From positions 2,232,001 through 2,296,000 of the forward strand of contig JAAHFU020000001.1 in NCBI GenBank assembly GCA_010672825.2: a DNA stretch of 64,000 nucleotides. Direction: 5' to 3'. Of this stretch, positions 33,673 through 45,026 are shown piece by piece. The first letter of the stretch is position 1, and every line of letters begins with the position of its first letter. A program made the position numbers and the translations under genes. Origin of the DNA: Leptolyngbya sp. SIO1E4 (GTDB lineage Bacteria; Cyanobacteriota; Cyanobacteriia; Phormidesmidales; Phormidesmidaceae). The notes below the pieces were generated by a model, which saw only the letters and a program-made list of their open reading frames with translations, was not told the DNA's origin and ran no database searches.

Positions 33673-35388
33673 TTATCCACGAATACTGCGATAGCGATCG
33701 CTCCGGATGCTTGCCAATACCGTTTGAATCTCCTCCGCGCTTTCTCCCAAGGTGCGCAGCAGATGGGACCCCAATTCCATAGCGGCTTCAAACTCAGGCT
33801 GTACGACCTCCCGAGCCCCGAGTTGCGTCAGCAGATCAATCTCTCCGTCCGTATGAGACCGCGCAATGATGTCTAGGTTAGGGACGATGGATAGAGTGTG
33901 CTGCAATAGGAGCCGAGTACTGGTGGGGTCAGGAAGGGCGATCGCCAGTGCCTTAGCGGTTTCTAAGTGAGTCTTTTCTAGCACTTGCTCAGCATCTGCG
34001 TCGCCATAGACAAAAGGGATATGGCGATGACGTAACCGCTGAATAGCAGCCTCACTATTTTCAACCACCAGAACGGTGTAGCCTCGGTTCAACAAAATAT
34101 TGACGATCACCTGACCAACGCGCCCATACCCGGCCACAATAACGTGGTCTTGAATATTGTCGGGCACTGAAAACAGGCGTGGCTCTGAGAGCTGATCAAT
34201 CCATTTACGTAAACCCGGAATCCGTTTCAATCCTCGGGTGATCGCAGATGCGCTGTTAATCCAGGCTGGCGTTAATACCAGGGTAATTGCAGTGGTTCCC
34301 AACAAGAGTAAATACTGCTGCTCAGTAATTAAGCCCAGCGTGAAGCCTTCTAGTGCTAAGACAAAGGAAAATTCGCCGATTTGGTTGAGCCCTATTCCCA
34401 CTAACAAAGCGGTTCTAAAGGAGTACCTAAACGTCAGCACAATGGGTAAAATCACGCAGGCTTTTCCCACCATTACCAGGGTCACCAAGCCCAAAATAGA
34501 GGCCCAGCTGTTGATGAGCACCTCCGGATCAATCAACATGCCCACTGAGGCAAAAAAGAGACAGGCAAAAGTATCCCGCAGGGGTAAAACGCGCCCCAAG
34601 GCTTGCTCAGCATAGTCCACCTCAGCCACCATTAACCCCGCGACAAAGGCGCCCATTTCAATGGATAACCCCAGCAGGGATGTCAGCCACGCTACGCCTA
34701 GACAGAGGGCAATCACCGTTAACAAAAAGAGTTCTTGGCTATCCGTGGCTGCCACCGTGCGCATTAACCACGGCACAAACCATCGACCCAGAGAAATGGC
34801 GCCTCCCAAAAACAAAGTGAATTTTAAGGCCGCAGCCCCTAGGGTGATCCAAAAAGCATCGGGTTGATCTAAAGCTGGTAAAAACGCCAGCATTAACCCC
34901 AGGGCTAAATCCTGGGCAATGAGTAAAGCCAGCATCACCTGCCCATGAACTGATCCCGTTTCCCCTCGCTCCGTTAAAATCTTGAGCACGACTGCTGTAG
35001 AAGACAGCGACAGCACAAATCCGAGAAAGATCCCCTGCAAAGAAGAGTTCGTCCACCCCATCAAGAGCGCGATCGCCGCCACTAACCCAATGGTTATGCC
35101 CATTTGCAGTGAACTGCCCTGAATGGCAATATTCCGAACTCGCCTCAGCTCTGCTAAAGAAAACTCAACGCCTAAGGCAAATAACAAAAAAGCCACTCCA
35201 ATTTCAGCCAGTTCCTCGACCTGGGCAACGTCGCTGAGCCAGCCAAAGCCTGACGGGCCAATGAGCAAACCTGCCAGCAAATAGCCCAAAAGTGCAGGCT
35301 GACGAAGTCGGTGGGCAATAAACCCACCGGCAGCAGACGCCCCTAGAGCGATTGTGAGATCTAAAACAAACTGATGCTCAGATGCCAA
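33673..35388 (-). CDS. CPA2 cation:proton antiporter with RCK domain (KefB type)
   Basis: This 571-residue membrane protein has about 12-13 hydrophobic segments of the Na+/H+ exchanger fold (residues 1-390), with FLLFALGVEFSLAELRRVRN and LGLSIEMGAFVAGLMVAE. The following TrkA-N domain (DHVIVAGYGRVGQVIVNILL from about 414) binds a nucleotide and gates transport. A short C-terminal regulatory tail ends the chain. It should exchange K+ or Na+ for protons across the plasma or thylakoid membrane. The gene stands alone. Confidence 0.92.
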   Translation of the reverse strand: MASEHQFVLDLTIALGASAAGGFIAHRLRQPALLGYLLAGLLIGPSGFGWLSDVAQVEELAEIGVAFLLFALGVEFSLAELRRVRNIAIQGSSLQMGITIGLVAAIALLMGWTNSSLQGIFLGFVLSLSSTAVVLKILTERGETGSVHGQVMLALLIAQDLALGLMLAFLPALDQPDAFWITLGAAALKFTLFLGGAISLGRWFVPWLMRTVAATDSQELFLLTVIALCLGVAWLTSLLGLSIEMGAFVAGLMVAEVDYAEQALGRVLPLRDTFACLFFASVGMLIDPEVLINSWASILGLVTLVMVGKACVILPIVLTFRYSFRTALLVGIGLNQIGEFSFVLALEGFTLGLITEQQYLLLLGTTAITLVLTPAWINSASAITRGLKRIPGLRKWIDQLSEPRLFSVPDNIQDHVIVAGYGRVGQVIVNILLNRGYTVLVVENSEAAIQRLRHRHIPFVYGDADAEQVLEKTHLETAKALAIALPDPTSTRLLLQHTLSIVPNLDIIARSHTDGEIDLLTQLGAREVVQPEFEAAMELGSHLLRTLGESAEEIQTVLASIRSDRYRSIRG

Positions 35389-35664
35389 TGATGACTCCTG
35401 GAAATAGTGATCAAATTGAGGTTAAGTGCTCTGTCCTAGAAACAAATCTCAGAACGATTAAGTGTTCAGTCTTTCCCGTAACTGTTGCCCATCTTTTTAG
35501 CGTCAGCCCCTTCATCATCCCCAGACATTCAAGTTATGATGCAGTCGTGATTTGAGGCGTTAGACATTGTTTCCCAGAGATAGCTTCTAACTTCCTGCCT
35601 ATTCTCAAAGGCTCAAGGTTTGTTTCAAGTAATGTTGTAATCCTGCATACAGTGCAATGCTGAA

Positions 35665-36948
35665 ATGGCAGATAGAGCTTTAAAGATCACAGATCTAAAA
35701 CGCTTAATCATAATTGGTTTTCCAGTCATCTGCGCAATTACTACGACCTCCTTTTTATTAAGATTAATTGTCTTCAGAGAGGTTGATTCTCAGAAAGCAG
35801 ACACGCTTTCATCTACTTGCGAATCAAATAATCCTCAGACACAAGAGCATCCAGACTATTACCTGTTTAAAGAAGGTGCTGGATGTCCCTTCCACGCTGT
35901 ATCTGAGGGGTTGACCTTATTCGATGCGGCTCATTATTTAAACAAAATTATTTATAATGTCAAGACTCCGCCTGCGTTTTATCAGCTAGCGCAAGGGTCA
36001 AAGCAGCCTACGCTAGACGACATTGTGGAAGGTATCCTCTTATTACTGACGAATGAGGGGTACCCGACTGAAAATGTTTCGGTTAGTTTGGTCGATTTAA
36101 CTGGGAACTGCTGCGACTATGCTCAGTATCAAGATACTGAGAGACGTTATCCTGCAAGCATCGTTAAACTCTTTTGGATTGTTGCGCTCTATGGCCATTA
36201 CCAGGCTGGAATGCTTGAGGCAGACAATGCAGTCAATTCTGCTGACGAAGCGTTAATGGTTCACTATTCAAATAATGGGGCCTCTAGTCGGATCTTAGAT
36301 GCGATTACAGGAACCGAATCGGGTGATGATTTAGAGGCAGACCCCCTCAAAGTGTGGATCGCTTCTAGACAGCAGGTGAATGAGTATTTCTTAGGGGCAA
36401 ACTACTCAGATCTCAATATTGCCCACAAGACGTTTCCCATCCCTGATTTAGCGCTGGATGAGCGTGCTGGGAGAGATTCACAGTTTGCTGTAGGGACAGA
36501 GTCAGCAGCAGATGATTTAACTGCCCGCAACTATCTCACAACGCTGTCAACTGCCAGGCTGCTCTATGAAATTCATACTGGACAAGCGATTTCTCAGGAG
36601 TATAGCGATCGCATCAAAGCCCATTTGCAACACAGTACTGATCCAGAGGTTTGGCAATCTGAAGACTCTAATGCGATAGAAGACTTTTTCGGAGAATATT
36701 TGCCACCGACCGTTCAGCTACAGACTAAGCTTGGCTATACCTTCGATGATGGTCGTCAAGAAGCTGCGATTATTGCCTCTGAAGATGGGCAAACTCAATT
36801 CATTTTGGTGGTTTTTGCAAACGATTCCCGCTACTCCCAGGAGGGATCTAAGGCTTTTCCAGAAATTGCTCGCTATGTTTACGAGCAAATGACCTTGCGT
36901 TCCCAATCCTCACGAACTGGGTCAACTACCGCCATGGAGGAAGAGTGA
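35665..36948 (+). CDS. Membrane-anchored serine hydrolase (class A beta-lactamase-like)
   Basis: This 427-residue protein has an N-terminal membrane anchor at about 13-36 and a large extracytoplasmic domain. The penicillin-binding serine motif is S165-I-V-K168 in YPASIVKLFWIVALYGH, the second motif is S202-N-N204 in HYSNNGASS, and the third is TKLGY near 351 in place of KTG. This is the class A beta-lactamase/PBP fold as it appears in cyanobacterial hydrolases, which more likely trim peptidoglycan or other amides than confer drug resistance. The low GC content and lack of operon partners are mildly accessory-like. Confidence 0.8.
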   Translation: MADRALKITDLKRLIIIGFPVICAITTTSFLLRLIVFREVDSQKADTLSSTCESNNPQTQEHPDYYLFKEGAGCPFHAVSEGLTLFDAAHYLNKIIYNVKTPPAFYQLAQGSKQPTLDDIVEGILLLLTNEGYPTENVSVSLVDLTGNCCDYAQYQDTERRYPASIVKLFWIVALYGHYQAGMLEADNAVNSADEALMVHYSNNGASSRILDAITGTESGDDLEADPLKVWIASRQQVNEYFLGANYSDLNIAHKTFPIPDLALDERAGRDSQFAVGTESAADDLTARNYLTTLSTARLLYEIHTGQAISQEYSDRIKAHLQHSTDPEVWQSEDSNAIEDFFGEYLPPTVQLQTKLGYTFDDGRQEAAIIASEDGQTQFILVVFANDSRYSQEGSKAFPEIARYVYEQMTLRSQSSRTGSTTAMEEE

Positions 36949-37006
36949 TGACTGCTGTTCATTGCGGTGAATTCACTCAGTAGTGACTGTCAATAGCGGC
37001 ACGATC

Positions 37007-37639
37007 TTATCCCATTGGGAATTCGGCTGCGATTTCTCTCCCTTTCAGGCCGAGAATCAGGGCATATTTCTGGATGAAGGCCCGAATGTAAAATGGCTCG
37101 GGTAAGCTTCGCAGATTCCCTGACTCAATGGCTTTCAGCATATAGATCTGAATAAAGGTTTGATCATGAATATCCCGTAGAGAAAGTGCCTTTTCTTGAC
37201 GAACCTGTTGTAAGTGGGCCCCAATTTTTTGCAAACTTTCCTGCTGCGAGGCTGCGAGGTTCTCCTTTGAGCGATTGCCCCGGCTTGAAAAACGAGCGAC
37301 TAGTGGATTTTCGACCTTAGTCTGCGCATGGGCATGGGGTTGAGGCCGGGCAGACACTAATTCAGGCATGGGCTGCGCTGTCACTTGCCTGATTTTGGGA
37401 GCCACCTGATGGGCTGAGGTTTCCTCCAAAATGGGGCCGGCAGGTTCGTTTGCCTTCAGTTTTTGATCGAGACGATGACGGTTAAGGAGCCCCAGCGCTA
37501 CGAGTGTTGTCAAGGGCAGAGAAGCTGCAGCGATTTGCTGTGCGGCTAACGATACCGCTGCGGTGGCTCCTGCCCCCAAAATCAACGCATATTCTGAAGA
37601 AGCAGACAATTTCGAAGTAGAAAACTGAGGTGTCTTCAT
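37007..37639 (-). CDS. RodZ-like HTH protein with C-terminal HTH
   Basis: This protein has 210 residues from the chosen ATG at 37639, which has a GAGGGG site just upstream. An earlier in-frame Met at 37708 has no such support. The N-terminal 50 residues are hydrophobic (ALILGAGATAAVSLAAQQIAAASLPLTTLVALGLL). A charged linker follows, and the C-terminal 70 residues are an HTH_25/RodZ-type domain: IGAHLQQVRQEKALSLRDIHDQTFIQIYMLKAIESGN, then LPEPFYIRAFIQKYALILGL. In RodZ itself the HTH is N-terminal and the membrane span follows. A role in cell shape or in regulation is only an inference. Confidence 0.8.
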   Translation of the reverse strand: MKTPQFSTSKLSASSEYALILGAGATAAVSLAAQQIAAASLPLTTLVALGLLNRHRLDQKLKANEPAGPILEETSAHQVAPKIRQVTAQPMPELVSARPQPHAHAQTKVENPLVARFSSRGNRSKENLAASQQESLQKIGAHLQQVRQEKALSLRDIHDQTFIQIYMLKAIESGNLRSLPEPFYIRAFIQKYALILGLKGREIAAEFPMG

Positions 37640-37797
37640 AATCCCCTCTATTCCTTTCTTCCCTTCGCTTTCAGGATGACAGGTTCTCTGTCCGGAAGGA
37701 GTCGGCAATTTAAGTGAAATTACGCATGAAATGTTCGTATTTCATGCTTTGCACTGCTTCTGAGGATAAAACTTGTTAACAAACGACAGATACTGGG

Positions 37798-39555
37798 TTA
37801 CATGCGCTCTAAAACCCGAATGCCGAGCAGCGATAGCCCTAACTTGAGGGTACGGGCTGTTAAATCACACAAGACTAAGCGAGAAATGCGCTGGGGCGGC
37901 TCTGCCTGTAAAACTGAACAGCGATCGTAGAACTGATTAAATTTCTGACTTAGCTCAAACAGATACTGACATAGACGGTTGGGGTACAAATCTTGCGCGA
38001 CTTCTGCAATGACTTCATCCAGCTGCAAAATATGCTTCGCTAGGGTCAGTTCGCTGTCATCCTCTAAGTGAACGGCGGTTTCTTTGCCAAGATTACTGAA
38101 GTCGATTTCCCCTTTGCGGCTAATACCTTGCACACGCACGTAAGCATACAGCAAATAGGGAGCAGTGTTTCCTTGCAGTGCCAGCATTTTGTCATAGCTG
38201 AAGACGTAGTTGCTCGTACGGTTTTGGCTCAAGTCAGCATATTTAACTGCGCCGATCCCCACCGTTTCCGCTACCGTCTGGATGAAATCTTCAGTTTCTT
38301 CACGGTCTTCTTCTCGAATGCGAGTTTCTAAATCATGACGGGCGCGCTTGACCGCTTCATCCAATAAGTCCTTAAGGCGAACCGTTTCTCCCGAACGGGT
38401 TTTAAATTTCTTGCCGTCTTCCCCCTGTACCAGGCCGAAAGGCACATGGGTAAGCTCGACCCCGTTAGGAATCCACCCCGCTTTTGCGGCAACTTGAAAT
38501 ACTTGACTAAAGTGGTTTGCTTGTCCTGCATCCACCACATAAAGAACCCGGTCTACCTGATCGTGCTCAGTGCGATGGCGTACTGCCGCAAGATCAGTAG
38601 TGGCGTAATTAAAGCCGCCATCGGACTTTTGAATGATTAATGGCTGAGGATCTCCTGCCTTGTTAGTAAACCCGTCTAGAAAAACGACTCGAGCACCCTG
38701 ATCTGCCACCAACAGCTCTTGGGTTTCTAGACCTTTAACGACCTCTGACAAGAGCGGGTTGTAGAACGATTCACCCCGTTCGAGAATACGAATGTCCAGA
38801 CGGTCATAGATTTTTTGAAATGCTTGTCGGGATTGATCACACAGAACCTGCCAAGCGTTGCGAGCAGCTTCGTCTCCAGATTGCAGATCTACAACGGCTT
38901 CCCGCGATCGCATCTTAAACGCTTCATCTTCATCAAAGCGCTGCTTCGCCTGCTTATAAAAAGCCACCAAATCTCCAATATCAACGGTCTCAGAACCTGT
39001 CAGCGCCTGTGGACACGCTTCTCTCAGGTGGGTGATGAGCATCCCAAACTGAGTGCCCCAATCACCCACGTGGTTGAGGCGTAATACATCGTGGCCGACA
39101 AATTCCAACACCCGCGCAATCGAGTCGCCAATGATGGTAGATCGCAAGTGCCCCACATGCATTTCCTTGGCAATGTTAGGGCTAGAAAAGTCTACAATCA
39201 CCTTCTGAAGCGGCTGAGCGGAGCCTACCCCAAGTCGCTCATCTGTCTCAATCGCTTTGAGTTGATCTTCTAGGTACGATGCCTTGAGTCGCAGGTTAAT
39301 AAACCCCGGCCCTGCAATTTCGGGTGCTTCACACAGGTCAGTGACATCCAAGTGAGCCACGACAGCTTCTGCAATCGCTCTAGGCTTATTTTTTAGCCGT
39401 TTTGCCAGCGACATCGCGCCGTTGGCCTGATAGTCTCCAAATTTTGGATTGCTTGCAGGTACCAAAATGGGATCAACCCCTGCCAGATCTGGCCCAAAAG
39501 CACTAATAAATGCTTGCTCCAGGCGGGATTTGAGAATCGAGATCGCAGGCAACAT
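37798..39555 (-). CDS. argS: Arginyl-tRNA synthetase
   Basis: This class I aminoacyl-tRNA synthetase of 585 residues charges tRNA-Arg. The family features are the N-terminal Add-1 domain, the HIGH-type motif in [17 protein letters not shown] (about 129-145) and the [34 protein letters not shown] block. The KMSKS loop is replaced by [17 protein letters not shown], as is usual for ArgRS, and the C-terminal anticodon domain ends with [10 protein letters not shown]. Length is normal. It is the only synthetase in the window. Confidence 0.97.
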   Translation of the reverse strand: MLPAISILKSRLEQAFISAFGPDLAGVDPILVPASNPKFGDYQANGAMSLAKRLKNKPRAIAEAVVAHLDVTDLCEAPEIAGPGFINLRLKASYLEDQLKAIETDERLGVGSAQPLQKVIVDFSSPNIAKEMHVGHLRSTIIGDSIARVLEFVGHDVLRLNHVGDWGTQFGMLITHLREACPQALTGSETVDIGDLVAFYKQAKQRFDEDEAFKMRSREAVVDLQSGDEAARNAWQVLCDQSRQAFQKIYDRLDIRILERGESFYNPLLSEVVKGLETQELLVADQGARVVFLDGFTNKAGDPQPLIIQKSDGGFNYATTDLAAVRHRTEHDQVDRVLYVVDAGQANHFSQVFQVAAKAGWIPNGVELTHVPFGLVQGEDGKKFKTRSGETVRLKDLLDEAVKRARHDLETRIREEDREETEDFIQTVAETVGIGAVKYADLSQNRTSNYVFSYDKMLALQGNTAPYLLYAYVRVQGISRKGEIDFSNLGKETAVHLEDDSELTLAKHILQLDEVIAEVAQDLYPNRLCQYLFELSQKFNQFYDRCSVLQAEPPQRISRLVLCDLTARTLKLGLSLLGIRVLERM

Positions 39556-39724
39556 AGAGAATACTCAGTCGGCAATGGGGTGCCACCATCAACACCCTTT
39601 CAATCGTAGAGCATTGCGGCCTACAGGCTCAGCATCGGCCACTCCTTGACCGAGACTTCACTGACTGATTCTAATCGTTAGGACGCTAGATCAACACTGA
39701 TTTGCGTAGATCTAGGCATAAAGC

Positions 39725-40192
39725 TCAATTACGCGTTAGCCATTTCTGACCATTCAGTCGCTGCAGAGTGTATAGCACAATTAAGCCTAAAGTGATTCTG
39801 CGCTCATCACCCATGAATTGCTCTACGGTGCTAGAGAGGCTATCACCTTGGGTGTAATAAAAGAATTTAGGCCCTTTGATATCTTCTTTTGTAAAAACGA
39901 TATTGAACTGGCGATCGCCCCCCATCGGCCAAGTCCCTTGCACTTGCCAATACTCTTCCGAGGGGTTGGCACCTTTGACGGCCAGTTTGTCTTTCTGAAA
40001 TTTCAGATTAATCTCTGCTAATCCGGCTTTACCGAGGGCATCCGCCAGGCCTGGAACCAGATGTTGCTCGATAAACTCAGTAAACGGCTTATCTTCAACT
40101 GCCGGGGGTTTTGCCTTTTTCACCCTAGTAGCTCCGGCCCCTTTTGCTGCGGATGCGTTCTTCGATGGTTGAGCGCTCTTTTCTTCAGCCAT
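39725..40192 (-). CDS. DUF2996 family protein
   Basis: This 155-residue protein is of a family largely restricted to cyanobacteria and plastids. The first 40 residues are a Lys/Ala/Pro-rich disordered tail, followed by the conserved domain PFTEFIEQHLVPGLADALGKAGLAEINLKF. Next come WQVQGTWPMGGDRQFNIVFTKEDIKGPKFFYY and the closing LGLIVLYTLQRLNGQKWL. A plant homologue has been linked to photosynthetic complex assembly, but the function in this organism is not established. The gene is monocistronic. Confidence 0.9.
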   Translation of the reverse strand: MAEEKSAQPSKNASAAKGAGATRVKKAKPPAVEDKPFTEFIEQHLVPGLADALGKAGLAEINLKFQKDKLAVKGANPSEEYWQVQGTWPMGGDRQFNIVFTKEDIKGPKFFYYTQGDSLSSTVEQFMGDERRITLGLIVLYTLQRLNGQKWLTRN

Positions 40193-40343
40193 AATTTTTA
40201 ACGTCTATGTAACCTTGAGCGTTACCTAATTCACAACGCTTTCGTTTCCATAGTAGAGTAAACAGCCTTCTTAGAAAGCGTCCCTTTCCTTGAAGGCTGC
40301 CAGTATTGTAGCTAGAGCCGCATCAATACACTGACCTTTACAA

Positions 40344-41372
<1,029 letters not shown>

Positions 41373-41491
41373 TTAGGGTTAAGGCTAATCTCTCAAGTTT
41401 GAAGGGTGCACCCTGAAAACCTGATGACTATGCATACTACTGTGAGCTATTGGATTTCAGTCCACCCTGAAGGGGTTGATTTCCTTGCTGC

Positions 41492-42565
41492 TCAAGAAAC
41501 AGTCTGACTAAGCTGATCACGACGAACGGTGGCTAAGTCTGTGTATCCGTTCTCACGATTTTGGCTAACACCAACTGCATTCAGGTCAGCTTCAACCATG
41601 AGATGTACCAGCTCTTCGAACGTAACGCTCGGTTCCCATCCCAGTTTTTGGGTAGATTTAGCCGGGTCTCCAATCAGAATATCGACTTCCGTAGGCCGCA
41701 AGTATCGGGGGTCAAATTCGACATAGTCTTGCCAATTGAGATTGACGTATTGGAAGGCAATTTCTAAAAATTCGCTGACAGAATGCGTTTCTCCAGTTGC
41801 AATGACATAGTCATCAGGAGCCTCTTGCTGCAGCATTAACCACATTGCCCGAACGTAGTCTTTGGCATAGCCCCAATCGCGCTTCGCATCCAGGTTGCCT
41901 AAAAAGAGTTTTTTCTGCTGCTTACTGACAATGCGGGCGATCGCTCGAGTGATTTTGCGTGTTACAAATGTTTCTCCTCGACGGGGAGATTCATGGTTAA
42001 ACAAAATTCCGTTACACGCAAAGAGATCGTAAGATTCACGATAGTTCACGGTTTGCCAGTGAGCATAGACCTTGGCACAGGCGTAAGGACTCCGGGGATA
42101 AAATGGGGTTGACTCCTTCTGCGGGATGTCTTGCACTTTCCCGTACATTTCGGAGGAGCCAGCCTGGTAAAAACGAACTTGATTCCCGGTACGGTGCTGG
42201 TAATCTCGAATCGCTTCTAATAGACGTAACGCTCCCATGGCAACGGTATCGACCGTATATTCAGGAGAATCAAAACTGATACGAACGTGGGACTGAGCGC
42301 CCAGGTTGTAAACTTCAGCAGGCTCCACCTCTTCTAAAATGCGGCGCAGCATGGTGCCATCGTTTAAATCTCCGTAATGGAGAAATAGGCGAGCATCTTC
42401 GTTATGGGGATCTACATAAACATGATCGATACGGTCTGTATTGAAGGTCGAGGTGCGGCGAATAATGCCATGAACTTCATATCCCTTCTCTAGTAAAAGC
42501 TCAGTTAGATATGAGCCGTCTTGGCCGGTAATGCCGGTGATGAGGGCACGCTTGGTTTGCGTCAT
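41492..42565 (-). CDS. gmd: GDP-mannose 4,6-dehydratase
   Basis: This SDR enzyme of 357 residues removes water from GDP-D-mannose, the first committed step to GDP-L-fucose and related deoxysugars. The motifs are [28 protein letters not shown] (8-35), the catalytic Thr-Glu region [10 protein letters not shown] and the Tyr/Lys pair in [33 protein letters not shown] and [14 protein letters not shown] complete the family pattern. It is the upstream member of the gmd-fcl pair. Confidence 0.97.
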   Translation of the reverse strand: MTQTKRALITGITGQDGSYLTELLLEKGYEVHGIIRRTSTFNTDRIDHVYVDPHNEDARLFLHYGDLNDGTMLRRILEEVEPAEVYNLGAQSHVRISFDSPEYTVDTVAMGALRLLEAIRDYQHRTGNQVRFYQAGSSEMYGKVQDIPQKESTPFYPRSPYACAKVYAHWQTVNYRESYDLFACNGILFNHESPRRGETFVTRKITRAIARIVSKQQKKLFLGNLDAKRDWGYAKDYVRAMWLMLQQEAPDDYVIATGETHSVSEFLEIAFQYVNLNWQDYVEFDPRYLRPTEVDILIGDPAKSTQKLGWEPSVTFEELVHLMVEADLNAVGVSQNRENGYTDLATVRRDQLSQTVS

Positions 42566-42883
42566 ATCAGTTATGTTTCCTTGTGAGTTAACACGAAATC
42601 AGCTAAAACGTTTGCTGACAATAGATAGACGCCGCCTTCAACTAGATAGCTCCTGGTACAGCGTGAATCAGATGCCAGAGTAGCCGCCACTGCTGCCGTG
42701 TTTATCGTGTTTTTAGGTAAAACTAATGTCAGCTGCCCCTATGGTTAGAGATCGCTAACATCAGAAGAGCTTTAATATCAGCAAGGGTCGGCACGATAAC
42801 GCACTGACTTTCTCAAGCTCTTTACGGGCTGACTTAGAATACCCATCTAACTATGAAAGTTAGCTTTGGGTCATGGAGTCCCC
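42566..42883. other. Intergenic region upstream of gmd
   Basis: This stretch lies between gmd and the terminator of the glutathione reductase gene and should contain the gmd promoter. No ORF of protein-like composition, repeat or RNA structure was recognised in it. Confidence 0.4.
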
Positions 42884-42919
42884 CAAAAAAGAGCCATCCT
42901 GGTATCACAGTCCAGGATG
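42884..42919 (-). terminator. Intrinsic terminator of the glutathione reductase gene
   Basis: Read on the minus strand, CATCCTGG and CCAGGATG pair around a 9-nt loop (42895-42902 with 42912-42919), and GC then TCTTTTTT follows. It lies about 40 bp beyond the stop of the gene at 42960. Confidence 0.75.
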
Positions 42920-42959
42920 ACAGCCTGATATGGCCATCAAATTAGCCATCAGTCAGAAA

Positions 42960-44315
42960 TTAGCGCATCGTGACAAATTCTTCGGCTGCGCTGGGGTGAA
43001 TGGCGACGGTCGCATCGAAATTAGCCTTAGTGGCTCCCATTTTCACGGCGATCGCCACACCCTGAATGATTTCAGCAGCGTCATCTCCGATCATATGTGC
43101 CCCCAGAACCTGGTCAGTCTCCTTCTGAACGATGAGCTTCATTAAGGTTTTGGTCTGGATGTTCGGCAACGTATAAAACATTGGGCGGAATTTGGATCGA
43201 TAGACTTTAATGCCATCTTCTCCATATCTGTCGATGGCTTCAGCTTCTGTTAAGCCCACCGTGGCCGCCTCTGGAGTTGTAAACACAGCAGTGGGGATAT
43301 TGTCATAACTTATGGTGCGTGACTGCCCTCCAAACTGCGTGTCAGCAAGGGCTCGACCTTCTGCAATGGCCACCGGAGTCAAATTGACTTTGTCGGTGCA
43401 GTCTCCTACGGCATAAACATTGGGCTCAGCAGTGGTACTGTATTCATCGACTGCGATTGCGCCAGCGGCCAGCTCAACACCCGTGTTTTCTAGGCCCAGC
43501 TTGTCGATATTAGGCTTGCGTCCCAAAGCCGCTAAACTCACCACATCCGCAAGAATATGCGCTTCATTCCCCTGCGTTTGGATGCTGATGTCTACCCCTT
43601 TCTCAGTTTGAGTAATGCCCTGAATTTGAGTCTGGCTCATGATGTTGATGCCATGAGCCTGCATCGCTGCCTGAATCTCCGACTGGATGTCTTCATCAAA
43701 GCCCCGCAAAATTTTCTCCGAGCGAATCACCTGTGTAACCTTTGTTCCCAGGCTGTTGAGGATACAGGCGAACTCACACCCAATGTAGCCACCCCCCAGG
43801 ATAACTGCGTGGTGTGGTTGCTCTGGCAAATGGAAAATGTCGTCAGAGGTAATGGCATGCTCAATGCCGGGTAATGGGGGGCGCACTGGTTTGCCACCCA
43901 CGGCGATCAAAATCTTGTCAGCCGTTACTTTTGCGTCGCCAACCTCAAGGGTATGAGCATCTAAAAAACGTGCATAGTGTGGAAAGACCTTAACCTGAGA
44001 CCTGTCCAGCATGTTTTCATAGATGCCATTGAGGCGAGCCACTTCATTATTGACTGCAGTAGTGAGCTTACCCCAGTCAAATTGACTCTCAACCGGACTC
44101 CATCCGTAGCCGACTGCTGCCTTAAACTGTTCCGGAAAATGGGATGCATACACCATGAGTTTTTTCGGAACACAGCCACGATTGACGCATGTTCCGCCCA
44201 ATGTCCATGATTCTGCGATCCCGACCTTGGCCCCATACTGAGCCGCACGACGGGCAGAGGCAATCCCCCCTGATCCAGCTCCAATCACAAAAAAGTCAAA
44301 ATCATAGCCCATCAC
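42960..44315 (-). CDS. gor: Glutathione-disulfide reductase
   Basis: This 451-residue class I pyridine nucleotide-disulfide reductase regenerates GSH with NAD(P)H. The FAD site is FFVIGAGSGGIASARRAA, the redox disulfide is in [15 protein letters not shown], the second Rossmann motif is VILGGGYIGCEFACIL, and the C-terminal His-Glu pair is in HPSAAEEFV. An RSEK-type segment after the second Rossmann fold, where Arg residues select NADPH in many enzymes, fits NADPH preference. In photosynthetic cells it supports peroxide removal and redox balance. A separate intrinsic terminator follows. Confidence 0.95.
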   Translation of the reverse strand: MMGYDFDFFVIGAGSGGIASARRAAQYGAKVGIAESWTLGGTCVNRGCVPKKLMVYASHFPEQFKAAVGYGWSPVESQFDWGKLTTAVNNEVARLNGIYENMLDRSQVKVFPHYARFLDAHTLEVGDAKVTADKILIAVGGKPVRPPLPGIEHAITSDDIFHLPEQPHHAVILGGGYIGCEFACILNSLGTKVTQVIRSEKILRGFDEDIQSEIQAAMQAHGINIMSQTQIQGITQTEKGVDISIQTQGNEAHILADVVSLAALGRKPNIDKLGLENTGVELAAGAIAVDEYSTTAEPNVYAVGDCTDKVNLTPVAIAEGRALADTQFGGQSRTISYDNIPTAVFTTPEAATVGLTEAEAIDRYGEDGIKVYRSKFRPMFYTLPNIQTKTLMKLIVQKETDQVLGAHMIGDDAAEIIQGVAIAVKMGATKANFDATVAIHPSAAEEFVTMR

Positions 44316-44611
44316 TTCATCCCCCTAGACAGCACTGCTTCGCTAATCAATTGAATAGGTCTCAGAGCCCCGCACTGGATTCCCTGAACCATAGAAATAG
44401 AATTTCAGCCAAAGCCTCTTGCTAAGACTTTCTTTGTTGGCTATATGACTATCAATCTAGTATTTCTAATCAATCTAGCGTGTTCTCTTCATGACCGAAT
44501 ACGACCGGATTAAGCGTGTTCTCAGACCTCTTCATCATAAAAGGGACATGTTGAAGAGAGGAAAGGAGACCTATCTGAGACATCCCTTCTTGTAATATGT
44601 CAGTGAGATTA

Positions 44612-44817
44612 CTAGCGTGCGATCTCGCCTGATGCACGTTTAAGGTAGGCCAGCATAGTCTCTACAGCCCATACTTCAAAAGGATCGGTAGAGAAACGGT
44701 TGCCAACATCAAACTCCACAAACATCTTAAGAATTAAGTCTCTCGACACACTCGTGGCGAATACGCATCTTCGAATACAACATCGGGGATGCCGCCAAGA
44801 ATGGCAACGATGGAACC
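44612..44817 (-). pseudogene. Possible frameshifted remnant of an unknown gene
   Basis: On the minus strand the frame ending at 44612 reads LILKMFVEFDVGNRFSTD and PFEVWAVETMLAYLKRASGEIAR, which has protein-like composition. Immediately upstream the protein-like text continues in another frame as IVAILGGIPDVVFEDAYS, then PRVCRE, and stops at TAA. The two pieces join if one base is added or lost near 44740. A further frame change may lie above 44817. The family is not recognised. The interval 44316-44611 next to it has no feature that I can support. Confidence 0.35.
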
Positions 44818-45026
44818 TTACGGACATCTTCAAAAAACTACACAGCTCACCTGCAAGTGATCTTAATTCCAATTTCTTCTGAAGTTAGAATAATTCTAAA
44901 ATAAGAAAATAACAATGGTTGAAAATGCTTGTGTTTAAGAGGGGTTGGTGATTTGCTGATTGTGACTGGAGGGCTGTACTCACTCTCTGAGCGCTTGAGA
45001 GATGACCTGAGTGCTTGAGCGGTCAA

